From NCBI GenBank assembly GCA_958295685.1, contig OY282365.1, positions 952,975 through 1,016,974 of the forward strand: a DNA stretch of 64,000 nt, in the 5' to 3' direction. The DNA comes from an uncultured Dehalococcoidia bacterium (GTDB lineage: Bacteria; Chloroflexota; Dehalococcoidia; Lucifugimonadales; CATQGZ01). The translations under genes and the position numbers were made by a program. The notes under the pieces are model-generated. The model worked only from the letters and a program-made list of their open reading frames with translations. It had not been told where the DNA came from and searched no databases. This document shows, in pieces, positions 40,837-49,800 of this stretch (positions are counted from its first letter, which is position 1; every line of letters begins with the position of its first letter).

Positions 40837-41390
40837 ACGGACTCGTGGGCAGGGCCGCGCCCATAGACGAGACCGTTCGATTCCTGAGCAGCGACTACCT
40901 GGCCCCGGTTAGCCTCGGCCTGGTGCTCGTCGGGATGTGGTTCACCGGTGAAGGGCAGCTGGAAAGGCAGCGCCGCCAGATCGGGCTATACATCGCGCTC
41001 GCCGCCATGGGTCTGTCGAGCCTGACGGTCCTGATCATAAACTCGTTCTACTTCAGGCCCCGCCCATTCGACGGCATCGAGAACCACGAAGTGGCGCTGC
41101 TCTTCTATCGACCGACGGACTCGTCCTTCCCCTCCAACTCTGCGGCGGCGGCGTTCGGCATAGCCGCCGGGGTATGGGGCGTGAACCGCCCTCTGGGTAC
41201 CGCGCTGCTGGTCGTCTCCGGCCTGTTCGCCCTCTCTCGCGTCTACGCGGGCGTCCACTACCCCTCGGACGTCGTCGCAGGCGCGCTGATCGGGTGTGCG
41301 GTCGCCTTCCTCGTGTTCAGGGTCAGGTCACTGCTCGGACCGATCCCGGAGTGGACATTGAAAGCGGCTAGGATCCTCTGTTTAGCCTAG
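40800..41390 (+). CDS. PAP2-superfamily membrane phosphatase, degenerate active site
   Basis: A 196-residue, six-helix-type membrane protein like undecaprenyl-diphosphate phosphatases. Motif 3, SRVYAGVHYPSDVVAG (Ser-Arg, His, Asp), is intact. Motif 1 ends in FRPRPF but lacks the expected lysine, and motif 2 reads FPSNSA in place of PSGH, so the acid-base histidine is Ser. It may be inactive or changed in function. The start is TTG 40800 with AAGGA close by. Confidence 0.75.
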   Translation: MANADETIFLWINGLVGRAAPIDETVRFLSSDYLAPVSLGLVLVGMWFTGEGQLERQRRQIGLYIALAAMGLSSLTVLIINSFYFRPRPFDGIENHEVALLFYRPTDSSFPSNSAAAAFGIAAGVWGVNRPLGTALLVVSGLFALSRVYAGVHYPSDVVAGALIGCAVAFLVFRVRSLLGPIPEWTLKAARILCLA

Positions 41391-41477
41391 AACCTCCACC
41401 GGTTACTTCGTAAACTGGAGTGGTCACGAGTCGCCGCACGGTGGTCCCGGACGCCATGCAGCAGTGGAGGCCACTCG

Positions 41478-42887
41478 ATGGAACACAGACCCGCGCCTGA
41501 TGAGGTCCCGGCCCCCACGACGGGCGAAGCCGTCTACGCCAGCACGCTGACGAAGCCCATAGTCGATCTGCTGGAGAACGGGCTGGACATAGAAGCCCTG
41601 ACACGCTTCATACGGCTGCGCCCGCCGGACCAGGCCGACGTCCTCGACCACCTAACGCCGGAGACCCTCAGACTGCTGCTCGATCTCCTCCCTCACGAGG
41701 CGGTCGGGGCTATAGTCGAAGACCTCGAACCCGAAGCCGCCGTAACGATGTCCCTGGCGATGCCCGCCCACCGCCTGCCGTTCGTCCTCGACGAGACCAG
41801 CCCCGAAGTGGCGGCCGACGTGCTCAGGGCGCTCCCGCGCGAGGTCTCGGCGCAGGCCCTGGGAGGCATGAGCAGGTCCGCAGAGGTGTCTCCACTGCTG
41901 GGCTACGAGGACGATGCCGCGGGGGGCCTGATGACCCCGGACTTCGTCGCGCTCTACGACGACATGTCGATCGAGCAGGCAACCGCGTTCGTCAGGAGGT
42001 GGGCCAGAGACCTCGCCCCGCAGGACATATCCTACCTGTTCGTCGTCGATAGAAGGGGGGCGCTGAGCGGCGGGATGAGCCTCGCCGAGCTGGTGCTGGC
42101 GCAGCCCCATCAGCATGTCTCCCTGCTGATGCAGCGTGACATATTCTCGGTCGGCACCGAGACGGACCAGGAGGAATGCGCCAGGCTCATGGAGCGCTAC
42201 AACCTGCAGAGCATGCCGGTCGTGGACAAGGCGGGGGCGCTCGTGGGCGTGCTGAAGATGGAGGACATGCTCAGCGTGCTTCAGGATGAGGCCACCGAGG
42301 ACATGTACCGCATGATCGGCGTGTACGAAGAGGAGAAGGCTCTGGGCCCGTTCTGGCGCTCCGTGCGTGGCAGACTGCCGTGGCTGATCGTCAATCTGGC
42401 CACGGCGGTGCTCGCCGGACTCGTGGTGATCCTCTTCGAGTCCACGCTCCAGCGCGCGGTGATACTCGCGGCGTTCCTGCCCATCGTCGCCGGGCAGGCC
42501 GGGATCGCCGGAACCCAGACGCTTACGGTGGTCGTCAGGTCGATCGCGCTCGGCGAAGTCACCGGCGCCAACACCTCCCGCCTGATCCTCAAGGAGATCA
42601 GTCTGGGAGTGGTCCACGGGCTGGCGATAGCGGTCCTGGTGGGCGCCGTTGCCCTGGCCTGGACGGGGAGCGGCTACCTCGGACTGGTCGTGGCGGCGGC
42701 CATGCTGCTGAACCTCGTGGTCTCAGGCGTGAGCGGGGTATTGGTCCCCCTGGGATTCAAGGCCTTGAGGGTGGACCCGGCGCTCTCGTCGGCGGTGGCA
42801 GTGACGGCCACGACGGACATAGTGGGCTTCCTGGTCTATCTGGGACTGGCCTGGGCCGCAATAGAGCCGATCTCACGGACCCTGTGA
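41478..42887 (+). CDS. mgtE: Magnesium transporter MgtE
   Basis: A 469-residue Mg2+ channel/transporter. The order is the acidic superhelical N-domain (residues about 30-150, including FVLDETSPEVAADVLRALP), two CBS domains (about 150-275, YEDDAAGGLMTPDFVAL, LMQRDIFSVG, MPVVDKAGALVGVL) and a five-helix membrane domain with PIVAGQAGIAGTQTLTVVVRS, the conserved pore motif. Start ATG 41478. The 87-nt upstream gap is too short for a magnesium riboswitch, and none is seen. Confidence 0.94.
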   Translation: MEHRPAPDEVPAPTTGEAVYASTLTKPIVDLLENGLDIEALTRFIRLRPPDQADVLDHLTPETLRLLLDLLPHEAVGAIVEDLEPEAAVTMSLAMPAHRLPFVLDETSPEVAADVLRALPREVSAQALGGMSRSAEVSPLLGYEDDAAGGLMTPDFVALYDDMSIEQATAFVRRWARDLAPQDISYLFVVDRRGALSGGMSLAELVLAQPHQHVSLLMQRDIFSVGTETDQEECARLMERYNLQSMPVVDKAGALVGVLKMEDMLSVLQDEATEDMYRMIGVYEEEKALGPFWRSVRGRLPWLIVNLATAVLAGLVVILFESTLQRAVILAAFLPIVAGQAGIAGTQTLTVVVRSIALGEVTGANTSRLILKEISLGVVHGLAIAVLVGAVALAWTGSGYLGLVVAAAMLLNLVVSGVSGVLVPLGFKALRVDPALSSAVAVTATTDIVGFLVYLGLAWAAIEPISRTL

Positions 42888-42965
42888 AGACGGGACTCTC
42901 CCAGTCCCGCGCGCCGCTGATTGAGATATAATCGGCTCAACAAAGACTGAGCGATGGAGGAACCG

Positions 42966-43946
42966 ATGACGGCTCGAAACATGGTCGACCGTTTGAAGGC
43001 AGGCGAAGCGCTTTTGATGGACGGCGGCACCGGCTCTGAGCTGCAGCGCAGAGGGGTGGACGTTCTGAAGGGCGCGACATCCATGCTGAAGGCGTGGTCG
43101 GCCACGTCTAACATCGAGAACGCCGACGTGGTGCGTCAGGTACATCAGGATTACCTTCGCGTGGGCGCGGACATAATCATCAGCAACAACTTCTGGACCA
43201 CTCCGTCCGCGATGGAGCGCATCGGGCTGCGTGACCGCTGGAAGGACTATGCGAAGGCCGCTGCCGATAACGCGGTCGAGGCACGGGCCGCAGGGAACCC
43301 CGATGCCTACGTCGCAGGCGGCATCGCCGCCCCGACTCTGCACGTCCGAACCGGCGAGGATGCTCCGGACGTCGAGCTGATGGGGGCCGATGCCTTCCGC
43401 GAGGAGTACACTGAGCACGCGGAGCTGCTCGCGGAGGCGGGCACGGACGTGATCCTCGCGGAGTACGTCGGCTTCATCGCCGACTGCGTTGCCGCGGTAG
43501 ACGCCTGCGCGGAGGCCGGCCTGCCGGTCCTCCTCGGGGTCAGACACCTCCATCCGGACGGCACGATGCAGTTCGGCGAGAGCCTCGAAGACCTGGCCGC
43601 CGCTCTGAGGGGGCGCCCCGTGGACGCGGCGCTGATCATGTGCAGCAACCCGGAGGCGGCGTCGGCCGGGCTCCCGATACTGGCGAACGCTTTCGACGGT
43701 CCGGTGGGCATCTACCCGAACATCGGATACAACCCGACTGGACCGCTGGCGAACAAGCCCAACCTCACCAATCAGCTCCCGAGCGCAGGGCCGGACATTC
43801 TGCAGACGGAGAGCTACCCTCCCTCGCGGCTCGCGGAGCTCGCCGGCGAGTGGAAGGAGATGGGCGCCCAGATCATCGGCGGCTGCTGCGCAGCGGGGCC
43901 CGAGCACATCATGGCCATGCGGCCCGTGGTCAAGGGAGACCGGTAG
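42966..43946 (+). CDS. Homocysteine S-methyltransferase family protein
   Basis: A 326-residue zinc methyltransferase barrel. LMDGGTGSELQRRGV opens the fold; the zinc cysteines are in IMCSNPEA and in GGCCAAGPEHI. It probably transfers a methyl group to homocysteine from a methylated thiol or betaine. GGAGG five nt before ATG 42966 sets the start. A TATAAT lies at 42927-42932, inside a TTGAG/CTCAA inverted repeat. Confidence 0.87.
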   Translation: MTARNMVDRLKAGEALLMDGGTGSELQRRGVDVLKGATSMLKAWSATSNIENADVVRQVHQDYLRVGADIIISNNFWTTPSAMERIGLRDRWKDYAKAAADNAVEARAAGNPDAYVAGGIAAPTLHVRTGEDAPDVELMGADAFREEYTEHAELLAEAGTDVILAEYVGFIADCVAAVDACAEAGLPVLLGVRHLHPDGTMQFGESLEDLAAALRGRPVDAALIMCSNPEAASAGLPILANAFDGPVGIYPNIGYNPTGPLANKPNLTNQLPSAGPDILQTESYPPSRLAELAGEWKEMGAQIIGGCCAAGPEHIMAMRPVVKGDR

Positions 43947-43965
43947 CCCCAAGTCCCCACCTCCG

Positions 43966-44745
43966 TCATTCCCCGCGTTCGCGGGGGTCCGTCCCGCAGT
44001 CGGTGCATTCCACGTCACTGGCTGGCTCATTCCCCGCGTCCGCGGGGTCCATGCCCGGCGGGGCGCGCCTTTGCGCTCCAGGAAGCGGTTCGCTGCGCCG
44101 CTCGGCCGGATCAGGCGGTGGATCTTGGGTAGCCTCGGCCTCCCACCATCGCGCGCCGAGCATCAGCCGCGCGATGCGGCCCGACAACGAGGCGGCGTAG
44201 TTCAGCACGTGGAGCGACAGAATGCCGAGCAGGATGCCGAACGGCGCCACGAGCAGCGACTCGCCCAGGGTATCGACCGTCCAGGGACCGACGGGTATGG
44301 CCGCGGCGAGGTGTACGACCGGAGCCGCTGCTAAGGCAACGCTCGTACCCAGCAGGGCCGCCGTGAGAAGGAGTGAGGCGAGACCCAGCGGGAGCTTTGC
44401 CAGTAGAAAGAACATCCCCGTCCATATCGACGGGTCCGCCGCCCGTCCGACGAGCCTTCTCCACGCGGGCCCCCCGGGGTCGACCGGCAAGAGTGGAGGG
44501 ACCTTCTCGTGGAGGAGTCTGATCGCCAGCTCCCGCTCCAGGCGCATGAGCGCCCAGGCCGCCAGGTGCACCAGCAGCAGGATCGGTATTCCGACGAGGG
44601 TGAGGATCAGGGCAAAGCCGGCCGCCAGCCCGACGGTCAGGAAGAGGAAGTAGGCCAGCCCCAGCGGGAAGGCCAGCAGCAGATAGACGAGGTTCAGATA
44701 GGTCTGAAGCCGGACGAGAACGCGCGGAGCGGCGAGTATCTCCAT
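43966..44745 (-). CDS. Membrane protein resembling the two-component sensor-associated domain
   Basis: A 259-residue protein with two pairs of membrane helices (FPLGLAYFLFLTVGLAAGFALILTLVGIPILLL; LLAKLPLGLASLLLTAALLGTSVALAAAP) separated by a loop, the pattern of the 'Sensor' domain found beside histidine kinases. No kinase is attached or adjacent. The last 20-30 residues are encoded by GC-rich hairpin repeats shared with the intergenic region, so the natural C-terminus may have been altered. The stop lies 20 bp from the convergent methyltransferase gene. Overlaps the pgi stop by one base. Confidence 0.65.
   Translation of the reverse strand: MEILAAPRVLVRLQTYLNLVYLLLAFPLGLAYFLFLTVGLAAGFALILTLVGIPILLLVHLAAWALMRLERELAIRLLHEKVPPLLPVDPGGPAWRRLVGRAADPSIWTGMFFLLAKLPLGLASLLLTAALLGTSVALAAAPVVHLAAAIPVGPWTVDTLGESLLVAPFGILLGILSLHVLNYAASLSGRIARLMLGARWWEAEATQDPPPDPAERRSEPLPGAQRRAPPGMDPADAGNEPASDVECTDCGTDPRERGE
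43973..44049. repeat. Two ATTCCCCGCG hairpin repeats
   Basis: CCCCGCG-TT-CGCGGGG (43973-43988) and CCCCGCG-TC-CGCGGGG (44034-44049), each preceded by CATT, lie between and at the end of convergent genes. They resemble short dispersed palindromic repeats and may terminate both transcripts. Confidence 0.6.
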
Positions 44746-46352
44746 CAGAGAGCGGAGAGCACCCGATCCAGGTCGACTCTGGCCGTGCGGCGGCCCAGGG
44801 ATTTCAGGGAGCGAAGGTCTCCGATCGCCTGCGCTGCCGCAACCGCGCCGAAGGTGAAGGGCCGCCCCGGAATCTCCACGTCCCTCTCGGCCTCCGAGGT
44901 AATCTGAAGGAACAGGCCCGATTCCGGCCCTCCCTTGTGAAGCTGCCCTGTGGAGTGCAGGTATTGAGGGCCGTAGCCGGCCGTGGTCGCTATGTTGCGC
45001 TCCTCCATGGCCCGGCGTCTCAGGGCCGCGAGGGCGCGCTCCGTCTCGCGCGTCCTGGAGACGAAGGCCAGTATCGACAGATAGTCACCCGCCTTCGATT
45101 GGCTGAGGAGGTCTTCGAAAGACCCCTCCGGCTCCATCTCAGGCAGCCTACCGCGCCGGACGAAGTCATTCACAACGGCGGCCGTGTCCTTCTTCGTGCT
45201 CTCTACGTTGGGCTGTGTGAACGGGTGCACACCCAGGAGGGCACAGGCCACGGCTGCCGCGAATTGCCAGCGAAAGATTTCGGCGCCCAGGTCGTGCTTG
45301 TCCCGCAGGGCCAGACGCAGGACGGGGTGCCCGGCCTCCTCCAGATCCCGAAGCGCTCCGTCGAGGCCGTCGTTATCGCCGCCGTCCACCCTGAGGTGGA
45401 CGAACAGCCGGTCACCGCCGTAGCGCTCGGGCGGCAGGATGGGTTCGTCGATTATCGGGATGATCCCCTTCCCGTCCTTGCCCGTACTCTCGGCGATCAG
45501 CTGCTCCACCCAGGGACCGAAGCCGCGCACCGAGGGCGAGGTGACCAGGGTCATCTTGTCGCGGCCCTGTTCAGCCATTGCGGCCATGACCGCCCCGAGG
45601 TAGGCGCCCTGGTTCTCCCGAGCGGGGCCGTCTCTCAGGCAGGCCCGTCTCATGCCTTCCGCCCTGGCAAGCATCTCTCTCAGGTCGACGCCGGTGAACG
45701 CCGCCGGGGCGAGTCCGAAGCAGGTGAGCGCCGAGAAACGGCCTCCGACGTCGTGTGGACTCGTGAAGACACGTCGGAAGTTCTGCTCGCGCGCCAGCTC
45801 GTCCAGAGGCGTGCCCTCGTCCGTGATCGCCGCGAAGCTGGCGCCTGTCGACGGCCCCGGCCCGCGCGCGGCGGCCAGGCCCTCGAAGAAGTCATACAGC
45901 AGGCGGGTCTCGAGCGTCGTGCCCGACTTGGACGCCACGAGGAACAGGGTTCGGCTGGGCTCCACTGCGGCCGCGGCGGAGGAGACGGCCCCTGGGAGGG
46001 TCGAGTCGAGCAGGATCAGTTCGGGGAAGCCGTCTCCGGCTCCGAAGGCGCGCCGGAAGACCTCCGCGCCGAGGCTGCTGCCTCCCATCCCGAGCAGCGC
46101 CACGCGCCGGAACCCTGCGTCCCGCACCTCGGCGGCAAATGCCTCGTAGTCGGAGACTTGCCCGCGCACGCCGCCTGCCGGAGCGAGCCAGCCCAGACGG
46201 TCCGATATGCTCTCCGGGCCGACGGCCCACACTGTGTGGTCTCCGCGCTGGATGCGGCCGATCACGCCGCGGTCATCGAGCGCGGCTAGGGTTGATTCGA
46301 CCGCTCCCATGCCCGAGGACACGGGCGCTATCTCGTCGAACTCGTGTGACAC
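44745..46352 (-). CDS. Glucose-6-phosphate isomerase-like SIS protein
   Basis: A 535-residue protein matching the isomerase half of transaldolase/phosphoglucose-isomerase fusions, here standing alone. It has ALLGMGGSSLGAEVFRRAFG, LFLVASKSGTTLET, a middle block FGPWVEQLIAESTGKDGKG, and the late catalytic segment YLHSTGQLHKGGP. It interconverts glucose-6-P and fructose-6-P. The start is GTG 46352 without a clear ribosome-binding site; a frame starting in the element B array (46540-46328) overlaps it. It lies downstream of leader element B. Confidence 0.85.
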   Translation of the reverse strand: MSHEFDEIAPVSSGMGAVESTLAALDDRGVIGRIQRGDHTVWAVGPESISDRLGWLAPAGGVRGQVSDYEAFAAEVRDAGFRRVALLGMGGSSLGAEVFRRAFGAGDGFPELILLDSTLPGAVSSAAAAVEPSRTLFLVASKSGTTLETRLLYDFFEGLAAARGPGPSTGASFAAITDEGTPLDELAREQNFRRVFTSPHDVGGRFSALTCFGLAPAAFTGVDLREMLARAEGMRRACLRDGPARENQGAYLGAVMAAMAEQGRDKMTLVTSPSVRGFGPWVEQLIAESTGKDGKGIIPIIDEPILPPERYGGDRLFVHLRVDGGDNDGLDGALRDLEEAGHPVLRLALRDKHDLGAEIFRWQFAAAVACALLGVHPFTQPNVESTKKDTAAVVNDFVRRGRLPEMEPEGSFEDLLSQSKAGDYLSILAFVSRTRETERALAALRRRAMEERNIATTAGYGPQYLHSTGQLHKGGPESGLFLQITSEAERDVEIPGRPFTFGAVAAAQAIGDLRSLKSLGRRTARVDLDRVLSAL

Positions 46353-46409
46353 GTCAGCCCCAAATCGCCCGTCCGGTTGACCGGGGCGCCGCTCCGGTCC
46401 CCAGCGCCG

Positions 46410-46740
46410 GCAGCCTCCGGGGATCGGAGGCTCCGGGAATTTTTCGCGTAAGTGTCAGATTTTGCGGGCTTCTCCCGTAGCTGAGTCGTAGCTGAGAGGG
46501 CTGCTTTTTTGTCCGACACTTTCTGACAGTTATCCGACACTAATCTGACAGTTATCCGACACTAATCTGACAGTTATCTGACACTAATCTGACACTTTCT
46601 GACAGTCGCTTCAGGAGTCCTGCGGGCTGGTTTGTGGAGATGGGCAGCTGTGTCATGGGCATACTCTAGCACAGCGGTTCGGTGTCGTCAAGGATTGTCT
46701 GAATCAGGATTCTCAGGATTGGAGGATTGGCAGGATTGGG
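46410..46740 (-). promoter_or_regulatory. Leader element B: promoter plus 11-bp phased repeats
   Basis: Reads leftward. CAATCCTG repeats (46740-46700), TTGACG (46691-46686), 17 nt with GAACCGCTGTGC, TAGAGT (46668-46663), 6 nt, ATG 46656. Nine tandem units (46605-46509, forms CTGTCAGATTA and GTGTCGGATAA), two core copies CAGCTACG (46494-46486, 46483-46475), then an inverted unit AATCTGACAC (46461-46452) that is an exact 10-nt complement of the second unit. A GCCTCCG/CGGAGGC hairpin follows (46427-46409). It forms the leader of the pgi-like gene and is an inverted partner of element A, 10 kb away. Confidence 0.7.
46552..46656 (-). CDS. Leaderless small ORF of element B, 34 codons
   Basis: ATG 46656 six nt after the -10 box starts MTQLPISTN, continues through LLKRLSESV and reads into the tandem units (VSDNCQISVG) before TAA at 46552. 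Its N-terminus matches the element A peptide. The 11-bp units ending in TAA supply stop codons in one register. Confidence 0.4.
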   Translation of the reverse strand: MTQLPISTNQPAGLLKRLSESVRLVSDNCQISVG

Positions 46741-46801
46741 GACCAAATCCCCCCACGACACCGCCTACTAATCTGGGACAGGTTCCATGACCTCGAGCGG
46801 T

Positions 46802-46874
46802 TCAGTCCTGCGGTTTGCGGTAGAGCCTGAGGTAGAAGAACGCGCCGGCGGCTGCGACGGCGATGGCTACGACC
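46802..46874 (-). pseudogene. Second, out-of-frame copy of the giant gene's 3' tail
   Basis: 46807-46868 repeats 46910-46971 with 4 differences in 62 bp; both encode the end of the membrane anchor (FFYLRLYRKPQ and LYLRLYRKPQ). The copy lies after the giant gene's stop and is in another frame, so it is a leftover of a tandem duplication or a replaced end. 46741-46801 holds nothing recognisable. Confidence 0.65.
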
Positions 46875-49800
46875 TCAAGCCTGTCCCGGGTTGGTAGGTG
46901 GGGTAAGGCCCTGCGGTTTGCGGTAGAGCCTGAGGTAGAGTACCGCGCCGGCGGTTGCGACGGCGATGGCTGCGAGCAGGCCGCCGAGGATGAGCCACAG
47001 GGCACCGCCGCCTCCTCCTCTGTCCTCGCCGTCTTCCGTCTGAGCCGTTGGCGCCGCTGTCGGCGCGGGCGTGGGCGTCGCCAACGCAGCAGCAACCGGC
47101 GCGGGTGTCGCTGTCGGCGCGGGTGTGGGTGTCGCGGTCGTCACGGGCGCAGGCGTGGGCGTCCTCACGGGCGCGGGTGTCGCCGTCCTCACGGGCGCGG
47201 GCGTGGCTGTCCTCACGGGCGCGGGCGTCGCGGTCGCCGCGGGCCTGGGCGTCGCGGTCGTCACGGGCCTGGGCGTCGCGGTCGCCGCGGGCCTGGGCGT
47301 CGCGGTCGTCACGGGCCTGGGCGTCGCGGTCGTCACGGGCCTGGGCGTCGCGGTCGTTACGGGCGCGGGTGTTGGGGTCGTCACGGGCGCGGGCGTGGCA
47401 GTCACCGCGGGAGCGGGCGTGGGGGTCGCCGCGGGCCTAGGCGTGGGGGTCGTCACGGGCGCGGCGGGTGTACCGCCTATCGTCAGCACGTACCGGCTGA
47501 AGTTCGTGAGCGCGGCGACGGCCCACACGCGGCCCGAATCGTCCGTCTCGCAGCGGTGCGTGAGAAGCGTCCATCTGCCTCCGTCCGACACGCGGTACAC
47601 CTGCGCGCGGCCGGCTCCGCACGCCGCGCCGTCGTCTTCGGAGAGACGGAGGCGCAGGGTCACGTCGGACGAGTAGTCCGTGGGCTTCAGTACGCCGGTG
47701 TCCGCGTCGAACGTGTCCAGTTCCACGGCCAGCACGACGCGGCCGCTCTCGGCGGGCCCATCAGCCAGCGTCGAGACGTCCAGCCTCGTCAGCCTGATCT
47801 CGACCGCTGCGGACGCGGCGTCCGCGGGCACCGCCAGCTGCGCGGAGCCGTCCGGCGTTTCTATCCGCGCGCTCCGGCCGGGTCCCGCAACGCCCCAGTC
47901 CGCTTCGGCGCCGATCACAGTCAGCCTTACCGTCACCGTCTGAGGCGAGTTCTCGGCGGTGCCCGACACTATCTGCAGCAGACCCGTGTGCGTGCCCACA
48001 CTCAGGCCGGCCACGTTCGCGGACACGGACACCTGGGCACGGTCTCCGGGGCCGTTCGACCTGTCCTCCGAGAGCGTCGAGGTGAGCCAGCGCACGTTCT
48101 CGGACACCTTGAAGACCATGCCCCTGAACTTGGTGTTCCACACGGCAAACGTCTTGGCCGAAGGGTTGCCGCCGCCCTGACGGACGGTGAACGACAGCGC
48201 GGCCGGCTCGAGGGCGATCACGTTCGTCGTGGGAGCGGCAGGAGGGGGAGCAGGGCCGGTAGGGGGGAGGAAGAAGGCGCCACCGCCTCCTCCACCGCCG
48301 CCGCCCTGCGTCGTTGCGCTCGCCTCGTTCGACCACTCGCCGTCGCCTGCGGAGTTGGCGGCGCGGATGCGGTACGTGTAGGCAGTGCCGGCCGTGAGGC
48401 CCGTGTCGGAGTAGCTGGTATCACCCGCGGAGGGTCCGGGTGACACGTCCGCGTAGTTCCCGGAGCCGCTCTTGCGCTGGAGCGTGTAGCTCGTTATCGG
48501 CTGCCCGTTGTCGTCGGGCTTGGTCCAAGACAGATCGATCTCCGTCGAGCCATTGGTTGCGTCCGGGGTTGCGGACAGGTTCGTTACGGCGGCGGGCGGC
48601 GCGGGGTCCCGCGCTATTACGCCGGACTCGTTCGACCACTCGGCGTCGCCGACGGAGTTCGCGGCCCGCAGGCGGTACGTGTACGTCGTGCCGGGCGTCA
48701 GGCCCGTGTCCAGCCAGGACGTTGCGGTCACCTCGATGGTCGTCGTGGTCGCAAGGGCAAAGCTCCCGGGGCCGGCCTTGCGCTCCAGCCGGTAGCTGCT
48801 GATGGCGGCGCCGTGGGCAGCGGGCGTAGTCCACGTCAGGCGGATCGCGGTCGAGCTTGCGACGGATGCGGACAGGTCTGTTATGCGCGCGGGCGCGGCG
48901 TTCTCCGTCGTTGCGTCGTCTTCGTTGGACCAGTCTGCGCTGCCTTCGGAGTTGGCGGCGCGGATGCGGTACGTGTACGTCGTTCCGGGCGTCAGGCCCG
49001 TGTCGGAGTAGCTGGTTGCGCCGGCGGCGATGGACGCCGACACCAGCGTGTAGGGGCCGGAGCCTTCCTTGCGCTCCAGCCGGTAGCCGCTGATGGCGGC
49101 GCCGTGGGCGGCGGGCGCGGTCCAAGACAGGTCGATCTCCGTCGAGCCGTTGGTTGCGTCCGGGGTTGCGTCCAGGTCCGTTACGGCCGCGGGCGCGGCG
49201 TTGTCCGTCGTTGCGGAGGAGCCGGTCGACCACGCGCCGTCGCCTGCGGAGTTGGTGGCGTGGATGCGGTACGTGTATGCAGTGCCGGGCGTGAGGCCGG
49301 TGTCCGAGTAGCTGGTTGCGGCTGCATCGATGGTCGAAGACGCAACGACGTAGCTCCCGGGGCCGGCCTTGCGCTCCAGTCGGTAGCCGCTGATGGCGGC
49401 GCCGTTGTCGGCGGGCGCGGTCCAGGTGAGGTCGATCTCCGTCGAGCCGTTGGTCGCGTCCTTGGCTGCCACGAGGTCCGACACGGGTTCCGGAGCCCCG
49501 GGTGCGGGCGTCGTTTCGGGCTCTTCGTTCGACCACTCGGCGTCGCCTTCGGAGTTGGCGGCCCGCAGGCGGTACGTGTATGTAGCGCTGGGCGTGAGGC
49601 CGGTGTCCGTGTAGGTGGTATCACCCACAGAGGGCGCGGGTGAAACGGGGGCGTAACTCCCGGAGCCAGCCTTGCGCTCCAGCCTGTAGGCGTTGATGGC
49701 GGCTCCGTGGGCGGCGGGCGCGCTCCACGTAAGGCGGATGGCGACCGAGCTTGCGGCGGTTGCGTCCAGGTCCGTTATGGCCGCGGGCGCGGCGGCGTCC

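Noticed and set aside
41391-41477. Magnesium riboswitch before mgtE
   Set aside because: The gap is only 87 nt and shows no ykoK-type conserved bases.
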